A stretch of 64,000 bases of DNA from Calliopum simillimum (Eukaryota; Arthropoda; Insecta; Diptera; Lauxaniidae): positions 15,033,329 to 15,097,328 of the forward strand of contig OX638369.1 of assembly GCA_951812925.1 (NCBI GenBank), read 5' to 3'. The notes under the pieces were generated by a model. That model made no database searches and had not been told where the DNA came from. It saw only the letters and a list, made by a program, of their open reading frames with translations. Of the stretch, positions 1 through 11,344 are shown piece by piece (position 1 is the first letter of the stretch; each line of letters begins with the position of its first letter). A program made the position numbers and the translations under genes.

Positions 1-178
1 ATAGTTGTAAGTTCGAAGTTGATAGAAATTGAATGGAGAAGATTGGAAGCGAGTTTGAAGCATTTGTCATCGTCCCTTGCTCCAAAAAAAGATAGAATAA
101 GGTCTAAAAGAAAAAACGGCAGTTCTTTGTTTCATATCTTACAAATTCAGGTGCTTTGATATCACCGGCACACAAAAA

Positions 179-714
179 AATTGGTCTGTACATTTGACCA
201 GACCCATCTATCTATATGTATTTTGGTAAATCAGAGGACTGAATTCCTTATATACCTGGAAGATTTGGAGATCTTGTAGAGCAGGAATAGGTTAAGCTAC
301 ATTTTGTAGTTATAATCTTCTTTATCAAACTTTGCCTTAGAACTTTCCCAATTGGACTCTAACTTTCCGAGTTATATTTCTTTAACATAAAAGCATACGG
401 TTTTTTTGTCATATAATGAAGTCCTCTGTAAAGGGGTTGAGAGGCGTTTACTTCAAAAGATGATATCTCGGAAATTAAGAGTTCAATCGGAAAAGTTTGA
501 AGGTATAGTTTGATAAAGAAGATTGGCTATTTGATGCCATTGAAAAAAATAGAACTAGACCTTTTCCTGGAACTGCGCCATAAGCCTGAAAACAGCGCTT
601 TCTGCAACTTCAAGCAAGATATCTCAAAACCCTGTAGCTAAACTGACCTCGGATTCAGTGCACCAAAATACATATGGATAGGTGGGTCTAGCCAAATGTA
701 CAGACAATAAGTAA
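179..714. repeat. Fold-back/MITE, 0.53 kb
   Basis: The left end TGGTCTGTACATTTG and ACCCATCTATC-type sequence returns inverted at 661-710. The inner arms also pair (CTTCTTTATCAAACT near 318 with AGTTTGATAAAGAAG near 508). About 50 bases at the tips are well matched. A related half copy lies at 41720-41900. It sits just downstream (transcript sense) of Gr28a exon 1, so in its intron. Confidence 0.6.
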
Positions 715-856
715 AACCTCAAGAAAACGCTTCTCCGCCTTCGGGAAAAAAAAAATTGAAGCCGCAAGGTCAATTCAAACGGATCGTGTTGAAAAAATCC
801 CCTGAGTTAGTTAATACAAAATAAGTGATGAACATATCGAATTTTTATTGACTCAC

Positions 857-1480
857 CTCATTCAGCATACTGAAGCGACTTTTGGCCAAATGTGTGGTGC
901 ACATGAATTTAAATACCATTATACTGATATTAATATGTGGCAATGCAAATGTCGTAAACACCACAAATGATGGCTCAATTTGTGCTGAACGCAATAGCAT
1001 ATAACTGACGCACAAATAGATGACATTAAACAGAAGCATTCCAAGCGAAGTCATAAATGAATACAACAGGATACGGCGATAATCCAATTTCATGCCCAAA
1101 CGTACAAATATCTCATCCACAACCAAATTATTCTGTATAATATGGATGAGTGTCTTGCGTTTAAACATCGCAAATCCAAAAATGGTCAACATTGCAATGA
1201 TGCCGGTTAGCGAAAGTGTTGCATCACCCAATTCGGTAATGGTAGTTTGAAAAAAGTAACCGATTATGGAATCACCTTCATGTATTGATAGAATAAAACA
1301 CAAGACAAAAAATAGGAAATGCACAATGCCCGCGACAAAGGCTAAAGCGGAAGTGCGCACTTCTTTCTGTGACGTCATGCGAAATGGTGCCAAACCGATA
1401 AGCGAAATATACGTTAGGGGGCGTAACGATTGAAAAATGTTATCGGCGTGTGATAAGCGCTCCCAGATTTTGAAACCCAT
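857..1480 (-). CDS. Gr28a: Gustatory receptor Gr28a, exon 1 (N-terminal 208 residues)
   Basis: First coding exon of a seven-helix insect gustatory receptor, a plasma-membrane ligand-gated cation channel subunit of sensory neurons. The product starts MGFKIWERLSHADN, continues SLRPLTYISLIGLAPFR, and carries EGDSIIGYFFQ (about 68-78), GFAMFKRKTLIHIIQNN and LVVDEIFVRLGMKLDYRRIL. I recognise these as very close to Drosophila Gr28a exon 1, including its N-terminus, which supports this start. The exon ends FSMLNE, where GAG is followed by GTGAGT, a good phase 0 donor. Reading past it gives only three more codons before a stop, so splicing is expected. The following exons must lie left of the window; the first 118 bases, read on this strand, do not resemble the next Gr28a exon. 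It is in the same orientation as Gr28b, 5.6 kb past the Gr28b stop, so the Gr28a/Gr28b pairing of Drosophila is kept. In Drosophila, Gr28 genes are tied to bitter, nucleoside, light and heat responses; the role here is not shown. Confidence 0.95.
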
Positions 1481-2900
1481 TTCTAAATTGTGTGTTGGTG
1501 TCGTTTATTGTACTTAAGAACTGTAATTTTTTATTATAAGTTATAATTTCTCTATGACCGATTTAATATATTGAATGTGCGCCGTCCAGTTCAATTGCGA
1601 CCGTAACCTTCTCCCACTTGTTGAGCACTGAAATTCGCTTGAGAAATATTAGCGCACATTGTTGATTGCATGAATGAGTTCGTACTTGACTTGATGTACA
1701 CTTACATTGTAATCCTTGTCAAGGACATAAGAATTGACACTTTTACTTTTTTTTTTAGGTAAACAGCGTTAGATATATACGTACGAGTATATACTTATAA
1801 AAGAAACAATTGACACAATTATCTAATTGAGAAGTTTGCTTACTTAAAGTAAATTTAAGTACACTGAAAGTAATGAGTTATTTTTTTCATTAAAAATGTT
1901 TGTTTTTGGTGCATAATAATTTTGCTTTCTAATTCACTTGTCCTTGATTAAACATCAAGCTGATTGTTGTTTTCTTCTCAACACATATGTTTTCAATCAA
2001 AAAGAGTTTTCATGAAAATGCGTAATAAAACGGTTCACGGCACCTTATTTCAGCTATTTCATAGTTTCGGAATCTGTATCGAATGAAATCCTAGCTAATC
2101 GTTTTGTTTCAACTTAATGCCATTAATTTCAAATCATCAAGAAAACTTTTCATGAAAACAGACCAATTTCATTAATTTCTAACAAAATGACAGCTAATTA
2201 TAATATAACTTCTGTCCCTTTATATCTTACATATTCCGGTATTCTACTGATTCCCAACAACCCTATATATAGAAGAAAATGATATCTTATACTTAACACT
2301 AGCAACACTAGCAATATATTGTTTTTCCAGCTAAATCGTTCGTGTGAGACTCATTATGAAATTATACAGGATAATAAGCACAGAGCTAAGGATTTTATTC
2401 CCAGATTAAAAAAAGTTCTACAAATAAATATTCAAATACTTATTGCCAGGAGTTAAGAAAATATTCCTTAAGTGTGGCAACAATGCATCAAAATGCTGTC
2501 AAATTTTCTAAGTTTTTAATAAGATTAAATATGAAATTCAAAACAATAGTTAAAAATAAAAAAAAGTGTGAAAGAACTAAAAAATGCTGCTCAAGTGACA
2601 AGGTAATTGTGACAAAAATATGTAAGTTTTCTGAAGCTACAGATCGCCAAGCTATTTTTGATTTAAAATTATCACCTTGTTATGACCAAGGTCAGCGCAT
2701 GGTAAAAGGATACATTCTTCATTCTGGCAAATCATATTACATAATTTAGTAAATTGAATAAAACTTTTACCCACAAAGACGATCTTTTTGTTAGGTGACG
2801 ATTCTTCTAGTCCCTGTCAAGAGGAACAGGACCGGAGCATGTACTGGGTGGCCCAAAATTACCGAAGGGGTTAGAATTCCTTATAACTTTTTAATTAATT
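1481..2900. other. AT-rich interval upstream of Gr28a exon 1
   Basis: Would hold the Gr28a promoter. I see no convincing core element. A Lys-rich 91-codon plus-strand frame at 2474-2749 matches nothing I know. The 2800-2900 part (CTGGGTGGCCCAAAATTACC) may be the end of the transposon that follows. Confidence 0.4.
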
Positions 2901-2955
2901 TTTTTTTTTTTTATTTTTCTTCAGCATTTTGTAAAGAAGACTTGGGGAATTCGAA

Positions 2956-3836
2956 ATGGAACAGTACACAATTGAAAAACGTACTCATATTGTTGAACTT
3001 TATTTATCAAATCAACGGTTCATTGTTTCGACTCAGTGTGCATATCGTCGTTATTTTGATGTGCAGGTTGGACCCTCGAGTCAACAGTAAATCGTCTGGT
3101 TGCAAATTTTCGACAACAAGGGGCAGTAAGAAACCTTTCTGGTGCTGGCAGACCACAAATGGTGCGCACGGATGACAATATTGAACGGGTACAGGAGAGT
3201 ATTCGGGAAGATGGAGAAACATCAACCAGGAGACGTTCGACACGACTTGGCCTCTCACGAGGGTCGCTGCAAAGAATTTTGCATAACAATGTTTCCATAC
3301 AAAATTCAGCTTGTCCAATAATTGAAACCGACAGATTACAAGCAACGATTTGATTATGCAATTTATTTCCGGCAAAATGCAGAAGAAAATCATGATTTTA
3401 TTCATAATTTAATTATGAGCGACGATACCCATTTCCAATTAAATGGGTTCGTTAATAGGCAAAACTGCAGGATACGGGCTACGAAAAATCCAAGAATAGT
3501 TTAACAGTGACAATTACACCAACTTAAGTGTACTGTTTGGTGCGGTGTTTCGTTGGAAAAGATAATTGACCTATATTTTTTTGAAGATGAGCACGGTGTT
3601 GCCGTTTCCATAACTGGTGTTCGATATCGGACAATATTTTAACATTTTTTAAGGCCAGCCGTGTAAAACCATCCGCAAGTATGATTTCAGCAGGATGGAG
3701 CCACAGCGCACAATGCGAGGGACACAATGGTTCTTTCACGAGACATCTTTGGTGAACGAATTATTTCGCGTACAAGCGATTTTAATTGGCTTCCGCGTTC
3801 ACTGGATTTAACCGCTTCAGACTTTTTCCTTTGAGG
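2956..3836 (+). pseudogene. Dead Tc1/mariner-type transposase
   Basis: Remains of an IS630-Tc1-mariner superfamily transposase, a cut-and-paste DNA transposase. It begins MEQYTIEKRTHIVELYL, the helix-turn-helix start of a common insect subfamily. After a frameshift near 3075 it gives STVNRLVANFRQQGAV, GAGRPQMVRTDDN, and STRRRSTRLGLSRGSLQRIL. Further frame changes lead to IMSDDTHFQLNGFVNRQNCRI (first catalytic Asp block), then QQDGATAHNA (second Asp) and LPRSLDLTASDFF (third Asp). At least three frame changes and internal stops show it is inactive, although the three Asp codons persist. Terminal repeats were not resolved. Confidence 0.85.
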
Positions 3837-3839
3837 TTG

Positions 3840-4850
3840 TTTAAAAGGATCCCACGTAAATAATTCTTAGCACTTAGTTTTTTAATTATTACAATCAATA
3901 TCGATTGTTTTACTTGGAATACATTAAAAAAAAAATAAAAACAAGAGGTAAACAAATGATTTCGTGGAATTCTCAAAGGAAATAATGTTTTTACGGCAAA
4001 TAATAAAAGTTCTACAACAACAAGAACACATGATTTATTGCGTTTCAATGTCAAAAAGCCACGAGTTATTTGTTTGTTTGCTCCTACCTCATAAACATTT
4101 TACTTTTGCAAAAAACTGAAGAAAAATTATTTAATTTCAAGTATCAATTTCATTGCTATAATGCTAAAAGGTCAGCAACTTTGTCTTTATATCTTTTCTC
4201 CATCCATTCACACCTTAAAATTGTTGGTCAATAGCGCATATGAGTAATTTGTTAATAGTGTAGGTTAGTACATACTTATATCAAAATATATGTTTCTCGT
4301 CGTTAATACCCTTGTTGAAAATATCTAAGGAACTGTTTTAATATTTATAGGTGCCTAGAACTATGCAATATAAAATGTTTGGTTTATCACTGCAGTAAGA
4401 TGATAAAGAAACTGTTTTTTTATTTTGCATAACTTTAGGCGCAAGCTATTAGATAAATTTCCAGTACTTATTTCTTAATGAGTAGGCAGACATTTTCTAT
4501 TGGGCTGCTGTACACATGCTGCAATCATTAGCACGTGCACAAATATTACACGCGCATTTTGTTTGCTAAGCCGGCTACGAAACAATGGGAAACTTCTATT
4601 TGTTTTACTACATTTTCGCACAAAATTAAGTGGTAAATATAAAACGACTTTTTTATCTTTTAAAAAAATTGTCAACAGGTTCACAAACTAGGTATGTACA
4701 TATGGGGCATTACATACCGTTTCGGATAGCTTTTTGCTTTTGAATCTCCGATTTTTTTGTCTTATAGTACTAGTTGAGATAAGCATCTATGATTTTTTTT
4801 CAACTTTTTTCATCGAGCCGTTTCAAAGATATAAATTTTCAAAAATCTAA
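3840..4850. other. AT-rich interval, no gene seen
   Basis: Open frames here are short and lack recognisable domains. Nothing else stands out. Confidence 0.4.
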
Positions 4851-6110
4851 AAAAAAACTGTAAAAACAACATTTAGTGGTTTTTGTAAATAATTTTTTAT
4901 TAAATTTCAACTTTTAAAACTAAACAGCTATTTTTAAAAAAAATTCTAAAAAACTGTAATAAATTTGACAGATTTTAAGACTATTTTGAGAATAGGCGAA
5001 CGTTGGGATCTATTTTTTTTTTAAATTTTTAATTAACAAAAAAGTGAGTGAACGAGCACGTAAATTTTCTGCGTTGCCGGAAGAGGGTAAAAATGTTCAC
5101 TGACCACTATTAATTTTTCCTCACAAACATTTCTCTTAAATATACTACCCCAATTTTTTCTATCCCTTAAGGGGGCGCCACTACAAAAATTTTTTAAAAA
5201 TATCGAAAAAAAAAAAAATGTTCACAGACCCAAATTCATTTTTTTCTCCAACATTTTTTCCGAACAAACCAGCCCCTTTTATCCACCCCTTAAGAGGCCC
5301 CCATACAAAAATTATTATTTCTATCTAAGTTTTGTATGAGAGGCCCCTTAAGGGGTGGAAAAAAGAGAATAGTATGTTCAAGAAAAATATTGAGGAGGAA
5401 AAATTAAAGGGGGTCGGTGAACATTTTTTCCCTATCCCCGATATGAGGAATTTTTTTTGATATTTTTATAAAATTTTTGTAGGGGCACCCCCTTAAGGGT
5501 TGGAAAAAAGGGATAATACGTTTGAGAAAATTATTGGAGAAAAAAGTTAATGAAAGTCGGTGAACATTTTTTCCCTCTCTCGGCAATGAGGAATTTTTTT
5601 TTTATACAATATTTTTATCAAAGTTTTATATGGGAGTCCCCTTAAGGGGTTAGTATATTAAAAAAAAAGAAATGTTGAAGATGAAAAATGAATGAGAGCC
5701 GGTGAACAGTTTTGCACCAACAGTAGAGCACCTCCTTAAGGGGTGTAAAAAAGGAATAGTGTATTTAAAAGAAATGTTGGAGAGAAAAATTAATGGGAGT
5801 CCGTGAACATTTTTACCCTTTTCCGGCAACGAAGAATATTTTAGTACTCATTCACTTTTTTGTTAGTTACAATAAATATTTTTTTAAAAAAAAAGATCCC
5901 ATCGGCTGCTCATTCTAAAAATAGTCTTAAAATTTAACGAATTCATTGAAGTTTTTTAAGAAATTTTTTTTAAAAAAATCGAAGAGTATTGTCATTGAGA
6001 TCAATAGCAATTTAGTTTTAAAAGTTGAAAATTTAATAAAAAAATTATACAAAAAAAAATGTTGGTTTTTTTATAAAAATTTCATCAAAAAAAAAAAAAA
6101 AAAAAAAAGA
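4850..6110. repeat. Fold-back element with about 120-base internal units
   Basis: The arm around 4895 (AAATTTCAACTTTTAAAACT) returns inverted at about 6015. Between the arms are degenerate units of about 120 bases, each with CCCTTAAGGGGTGGAAAAAA and a GGTGAACATTTTTTCCC partner, in both orientations. It ends at an A run near 6085-6110. Confidence 0.6.
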
Positions 6111-6159
6111 GATTGAAGAGAACATTACACTTAAAAATGTTTAGTTTCTTACAAATTTT

Positions 6160-6267
6160 TACGAGGCTTTCAAGGGGCACGTTTTGTGAGGTTGGCCTGA
6201 AAATCAACGCATTCAAGACTAAAACCATGAAGCTGAATTCAAGCAGAAATGACAACACAACTCAAGA
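6160..6267 (+). mobile_element. LINE reverse transcriptase scrap
   Basis: A short frame reads CEVGLKINAFKTKTMKLNSS, the thumb-side motif common to several non-LTR retrotransposon clades (GLKINxxKTKxM). No flanking domain remains. Clade not decidable. Confidence 0.55.
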
Positions 6268-6464
6268 ATATCAAAAGCTTTGCTTAACTGAACAAAATAT
6301 GGTCGTCTTACGTTATATCCACCAAAACGATTAGTAAGTAACTACAAAGGCAGATTGGCCAGTGGCGTTTGTTTTGCTGATATTATATAATATTGTGCTT
6401 ACCTCTTCCAAAATAGAACTGACGTCGGTTATTTAGAGTACTTTGTAGCCAGAAGCCATACATA

Positions 6465-6596
6465 TATCATCCGAATACGCGCGACTTTCTGCTGTCTTTT
6501 GTTCCCGAACAAGAGACTTAATTTTTTCGCTGATTCTAGTGCGAAAGGTTTTCGTCAGCACTTTGAATGTGGCTAGCAAAATCATGCCTCTGTAGT
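6465..6596 (-). mobile_element. LINE reverse transcriptase scrap, opposite strand
   Basis: 44 codons read NYRGMILLATFKVLTKTFRTR then ISEKIKSLVREQKTAESRA. This matches the NYRGIxLL...KVL...RI fingers region of non-LTR reverse transcriptases. It faces the scrap at 6160-6267, so the two are separate insertions or a rearranged copy. Confidence 0.55.
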
Positions 6597-6846
6597 TCTA
6601 GCATAACAATAAGTCAACTTTTTGGAATTTAAATTAGGGTGATTACGTTTCAGTGCTCGGGTAATGTGTTCTTCATCTCAACTTTCAATGAAGAACAGGT
6701 ACTTATGTAGTTCATTATATAATTATTTATCACCACCACCTCCTTAAAGAATATAAAGAACGGTGGGCACATTATTTCAGTTAACCGTAGTCGATTATGG
6801 ATTTTCACAGGAAATAAATTAAACAACATTATTTCATACTTAAATG

Positions 6847-6852
6847 TTTATT
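6847..6852 (-). terminator. Candidate poly(A) signal of Gr28b
   Basis: AATAAA on the minus strand, about 240 bases past the Gr28b stop at 7091. It is the first canonical hexamer I noticed after the stop. No transcript evidence. Confidence 0.4.
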
Positions 6853-7090
6853 TAAGAAAACACACAATTTTTTTCATATAATCACATATGTTTATGCTTT
6901 TTAATTGTGTTGACTAGTGCTATTCTTTTAAGTTAACTTACGAAATTTGTAAAAACTCCAATTCTTTCATATAACGTACATTAATATGATTTTTATAGAA
7001 TTTACTCTTTTTAACAAATCAAAATACATATTCCATTTCGAACAACAGAATAACATTCTTTTCATTTAAAACTTCAATAACCTTCGATGC

Positions 7091-7222
7091 CTAAGGGTAG
7101 AAAATTTTCGTTTCCTCCTGTCCTGAAGAAGATTCATTTGCTCTACCACATATTGTAGTATACGGAGTATTTGATGTAAATTGTAGCAGAATAATTAAAT
7201 AAGTTGTTAAGGCACCACTTAT
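7091..7222 (-). CDS. Gr28b: Gr28b constant exon 4: last helix and C-terminus
   Basis: Terminal coding exon shared by all Gr28b isoforms. It starts after ATATTTCAG and reads ISGALTTYLIILLQF, the diagnostic TYhhhhhQF signature of the seventh helix of insect gustatory receptors, which lines the channel pore. This is followed by TSNTPYTTICGRANESSSG, then QEETKIFYP and TAG, a short polar C-terminal tail. It has 43 codons plus the stop. Phase is 0 and joins FT at the end of exon 3 to IS here without a break. The tail after LLQF is the part that usually varies most between species. Intron 3 before it is 2.4 kb and contains a fold-back repeat (8189-9470). Confidence 0.96.
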   Translation of the reverse strand: MSGALTTYLIILLQFTSNTPYTTICGRANESSSGQEETKIFYP

Positions 7223-7940
7223 CTGAAATATTTAAAAGTAAAAAATTAGTTTCAGTACATTTCATAGCGTGAAAGATAGTGTTGCATTTTTGATAGTGTT
7301 TTTTATTAAGGTCGCTTTTAATAATTCATCGAAACTATCGAACAAAAATTAACTTTCAGCACTTAATAGCATAAGGTGGTATTGTTGGTTGGACCCTTTG
7401 AGTAAGATTATAAAACGGCTTAACATCCTCGTTATTTCTTATCGTTGCCTTCAACCATTGGTTAGTTGACATTAGACTCTCAACTATTCTCGCTACTTCT
7501 TTTTACCACATGCGTTTGTTTTATGTAGTAGTTTCTATTCGGCACAGGGTGCACTTAAGCTAATTTGTATAACAATAGGCTGACCTTGAAGGTTCTAGCG
7601 TCAGCTTGATATAACCAAAACATTTATTTTCAAAACATTTTACAACAGAGCACATGGTAGATGAAAAATCAACCAGAAAAATTCGTTAGAGAATATAATC
7701 CAATGATCAGGAAAGGTGGAGAGAGACAAAAGCCATCGCAAAAGATCGCATTAAATGGCATAATTTTGTGATTCAGTTATAATTAAACCACACTTTTTCT
7801 GTAAAACTTTATTGTAAAGGATGGCATGTTTTTTTTTTTTTGTTTGATAATTTGGTAGAAGGGTCATTTTAAAACAAATAGAGTTACAGTCAATTTTATT
7901 ATAATGTTGGCTATTGCACGACAGGTTTTCGGTTCAAGTC
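7223..7940. other. Gr28b intron 3, right-most 0.7 kb of AT-rich sequence
   Basis: No repeat or reading frame of note. It leads up to the exon 4 acceptor. Confidence 0.4.
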
Positions 7941-7943
7941 TCC

Positions 7944-8025
7944 CCGAAAACCTCGTAAACTCGTAAATGTTATCAAAATCAATACGAAATTTGACAGTTT
8001 TACGAGTTTACGAGGTTTTCGAGGC
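7944..8025. repeat. Short hairpin repeat
   Basis: CGAAAACCTCGTAAACTCG at about 7945 pairs with CGAGTTTACGAGGTTTTCG at about 8003, with a loop of about 35 bases. Likely a small MITE or its relic, in intron 3. Confidence 0.6.
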
Positions 8026-8188
8026 TTTTACACGTTTTCAGGAATCCTCTCAATATGTTTTTTAATTCTATATTTTTTTTTAGTATAATTGTCAAAAAAA
8101 CAAAAAACAAATTATTTTTACTACCGTGTTTGATAATTTTTACTATGCTAATATTGAAATATTTCTTTCCAGCTAATTTTGAAATTAT

Positions 8189-9470
8189 TTTTTGAGTGAT
8201 TACACTGTTCGACAATTTCGAACTTTTTGTAAAACACATGAGAAAATCCAAAAAATTCTTAAAGTAGACGTTAAAAAAAACTACCCGTGTCCCTTATTTT
8301 TTCCCCAGCACGTCACACTATTTTTTAATCGATTTTTGAAGTTTTTTTATCCACTGTACATGAAAAAAACAAAAATACCGCATTCTTGTGTTAAATTGAT
8401 GAACTTAACTATATGATTCTTACATTTGAGGTGTATCATGTGTTCAGCAAACTTATGCAGGATATTGCGGGGAATATTTTTGTTGAAAATTTTAGCCCTG
8501 TTTGACCCCCACATGTGGGTCATTTTTGCCCTTTTCTTAAAAAGGTACAAAAATGACACACAAAACAGGGAAATATTGAGTCAGTATGTACTACAGAAAT
8601 ATTTGCTATAAAATTTCACTAGTTTTTAAGCACGTAAAGGTCGAAATTTGAGCCCGAAACCAAAAAAATTGTTAAAATCAATTAGGACTTTTCACATTGC
8701 ATATTAATTACATCCCTGAAGCGTTTTAAGAATTTTTCATCTTTGGCAACCCTTAGTGAAATTTTTTGTAGGATATTTTTGCAAATTTTTTTAACCCATT
8801 GTGGCTCAGTTTTAAAAAAAGGGGTCAAAAAGACCCAAAAAACAGGATATAATAGGTTAATGTGTTGTAGGGAAATGATCCTTGTGTGATTTCGTTATGA
8901 TTTTGTGAGAACGAGTTTTGTCCAAAATGTAAGTTTAGAGTTTTACAGTGGGGTGAAATTTGGAAAATATTTATTGTTAGAACTTCTTACTGAGTTTAAC
9001 GATTTTTTTGCTTTCAGGATAAAATAAGCTTTTTTAGTGTTCAGCAACTAGTAGTGAAATTGAATAGCAAATATTTCTGTAGTACATACTGACTCAATAT
9101 TCCCCTGTTTTAGGTGTCATTTTTGTATCTTTTTAAGAAAAGGGCAAAAATGACCGACATGTGGAGGTTGTGCAGGATTCAAATTTTCTACAAAAATATT
9201 CCCCGCAATATCCTGCATAAGTTTGCTCAACACATGATACACCTCAAATGTAAGGATCATATAGTTAAATTCATTGATTTAACACAAGAATGCGGTATTT
9301 TTGTTTTTTTCATATACAGTGGAAAAAATAACTTAAAAAATTTATTAAAAAAATGCGACGTGCTGGAGAAAAACCACGAGATACGGGTATTTTTTTTTAC
9401 GTCTACTTAAAAATTTTTTTTGGATTTTCTCATGTGTTTTTTTTTTGTGTCGAACGGTGTTATTGTTTGA
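8189..9470. repeat. Fold-back element, 1.3 kb, family also at 14.6-15.9 kb
   Basis: Left arm GTTCGACAATTTCG...ACACATGAGAAAATCC returns inverted at about 9430-9460. Arms include TTTTTGTGTTAAATTGATG-type sequence and CATTTGAGGTGTATCATG, both repeated in opposite sense. The centre at about 8740-9010 carries another dispersed repeat (GGGGTCAAAAAGACCC). The open frames in the arms are repeat shadows. It fills half of Gr28b intron 3. Confidence 0.65.
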
Positions 9471-9635
9471 AACAGTGTCTGATAAATTTTTAAGTGGTCT
9501 AAAATATACTGTTGAGAATCTTGTATAAGAAAAAAAAATCCAATATCTCTCATGCGTTCGGCAAAATCTACCACTAATATAACTATTAGGCGGACCGAAA
9601 CTTTATCAAATGCAATGAAAATATTTAGAACTTAC

Positions 9636-9794
9636 TGTGAAATAAAGCGTTCGATCGATATTGAAAAGTCCTGCAGCAGTAAAATTGATCTTCATGTGAG
9701 TCAATTGCAGCGAAAATTGTTGTAATTTCTCTTTGACCTCAGGATTTTTCGCCTTATTTAATAGGGCATGAACAATGCTGCCAGTTTTTTCGCT
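9636..9794 (-). CDS. Gr28b: Gr28b constant exon 3
   Basis: Short exon of 53 codons between a TTTATTAG acceptor and an ACA/GTAAGT donor, phase 0 at both ends. It starts SEKTGSIVHALLNKAK and continues NPEVKEKLQQFSLQLTHMK, then INFTAAGLFNIDRTLYFT. This is the intracellular linker leading into the pore helix and is among the best conserved parts of the Gr28 family; the block is nearly identical to Drosophila Gr28b as I know it. It is too short to stand out as an open frame by length alone. It lies only 60 bases from exon 2, a very small intron by the standards of this locus. Confidence 0.96.
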
Positions 9795-9854
9795 CTAATA
9801 AAAAAAAAGTAAAATTTAATTCTATATTTTATTGGAAAAACCACTCCAACAAAC

Positions 9855-10256
9855 CTTTTTAATAGCACGATTACTACCCTCGACAATTGATATAATCGCT
9901 ATTAAATATAAAATCATTTGACACGAGAAAAATGTAACGAATTCAACAGTTTTGAATTTACTCTCTCGTTTCGATTTGCCCAATAGAGTTTCCAGCACAT
10001 AGTAGGCATCGAAGACAATTATCAGAAATGCAATTGAAATGATGGTCAAGAGTTGATACGTGAAATATTTGTTAGCCGTTGATGCTGCCTCACAAATCAA
10101 ATGATGTATTTCCATAGATTCTTGTATGATTTCGCTAGGATTTTTCGTGACAATTGTGTACATAGAAAATGAATCGAGGCATTGCAATGAACGTTGTTTG
10201 GTCGTTATGGTCTTGATCGTACGATTGTCCCATTGATGTGAGAGATTTTTCAATAC
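9855..10256 (-). CDS. Gr28b: Gr28b constant exon 2: common splice target of all first exons
   Basis: Exon of 134 codons starting after CTATTCACAG with VLKNLSHQW in phase 0, so it fits the phase 0 donors of every first exon to its right. It contains QRSLQCLDSFSMYTIVTK, then HHLICEAASTANKYFTYQ. Two membrane segments follow, around LLTIISIAFLIIVFDAYYV and FFSCQMILYLIAIISIV, separated by ETLLGKSKRESKFKTVEF; it ends EGSNRAIKK with donor GTTTGT. These blocks are almost unchanged from Drosophila Gr28b, far more so than the first exons, as expected of a constant region. The frame also stays open past the donor to a stop after ten codons (V to NKI), so the splice site rather than the frame defines the end. 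Confidence 0.97.
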
Positions 10257-10360
10257 CTGTGAATAGAGAAGAATAGATGCATTAGATTTTTGTTCAATAT
10301 TTTAAAATTTTTCATAAACAATCATATTTTGAAATCAAATACGTTCGCATTTAATTTTAG

Positions 10361-11047
10361 AACCACCCAGTAAAACCTTTGTTTACATGTAATCGGTCGA
10401 GTAATCTAAAAAATTGTTTGCATCGATTGCTTTCTGGGTTACATAAGGCATTATTTTTACACATGCATGTCATTGGGCGTAATCGATTACCTTAACAAAA
10501 CACTCGCTTACGTGTAATCGATCGAGTAATCGAAAAAGTTATTTGTATCGATTACTTTCTGGATTACAAAGGCATTATTTTAGCACACGCATTTTATTGG
10601 GCGGAATCGATTACCCCAACAAAACATTCGATTACATGTAATCTAACGAGTAATCGAAAAAATTATTTGTGTCGATTACTTTCTGGGTTACTTTTTCGTT
10701 ATATAAGTACTGAATCAATGTAGTAGGACGTTATAGATATATAGGGTTCTGTTTTGGCCCCAAAGTTCATCAGGGGAAATATATCTGAAATATTATCGTT
10801 TTACTATTTATTTCTTTTGAACGAATATTAAAATCAAAATGACATAAAAATCAAAAAATCTTAAGTAAAAAACTTTCGAAATGATTTATGTTCTCACATT
10901 ACCCATTGCATTACATGTAATTGAAAAAGTATTTCATTATTTATTGCATTACATGTAATATTTAAAATGTATTAACATTCAAGTAATGCGTTAGGTAATC
11001 AATTATCGTATAAGAGGCTACAAATTTATTCAAAAGTTTTATTGGGC
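10361..11047. repeat. Repeat with 120-base tandem units, next to the common acceptor
   Basis: From about 10375 to 10695 nearly three units of about 120 bases carry GTAATCGATCGAGTAATCG, ATCGATTACTTTCTGG and GGCATTATTTT. CCCAGTAAAACC at the left tip resembles the inverse of GTTTTATTGGG at the right tip (about 11035), so the whole may be a fold-back element. It ends about 100 bases upstream of the exon 2 acceptor that every cassette must use. Confidence 0.55.
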
Positions 11048-11344
11048 AGTTTATTTTTTTTGTGTAGTTAAGGACTTTGTTTGCTTCTCGAAATTAATAC
11101 TATAGGTTTATTTCAATAAAAATTACGGCAAAATTAGCTCCATGCCCTAGGTCAAGATTCCTAGACTCTGTTTATAAATAGTACGTCAGAAAGTCTCATC
11201 AATCGAGACTAGAGCAATGTTTGGAGAGGCACCTACTGGATTCATTATTAGCTCGGCTAGTATGGAATTGAGTAAAGTCAATTGCTAAAAATCATTTATT
11301 ATTTTAAATAAACTTGATTCTAATTTTTCACATATTTCCATTAC

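Noticed and set aside
1..157. Plus-strand frame open from the window edge for about 52 codons (EWRRLEASLKHL)
   Set aside because: Could be the end of a gene outside the window, but too short to call; read on the minus strand, it does not match Gr28a exon 2 either.
845..1480. Tenth Gr28b cassette
   Set aside because: It lies beyond the Gr28b stop in the direction of transcription and matches Gr28a exon 1 from its first residues.
2474..2749. 91-codon Lys-rich frame
   Set aside because: No known domain, AT-driven composition, lies beside transposon remains; could still be an old transposon fragment.
9114..9410. 98-codon frame and its relatives at 8347-8559 and 14835-15562
   Set aside because: Same frame repeated in both arms of related fold-back elements; no domain, AT-rich repeat translation.
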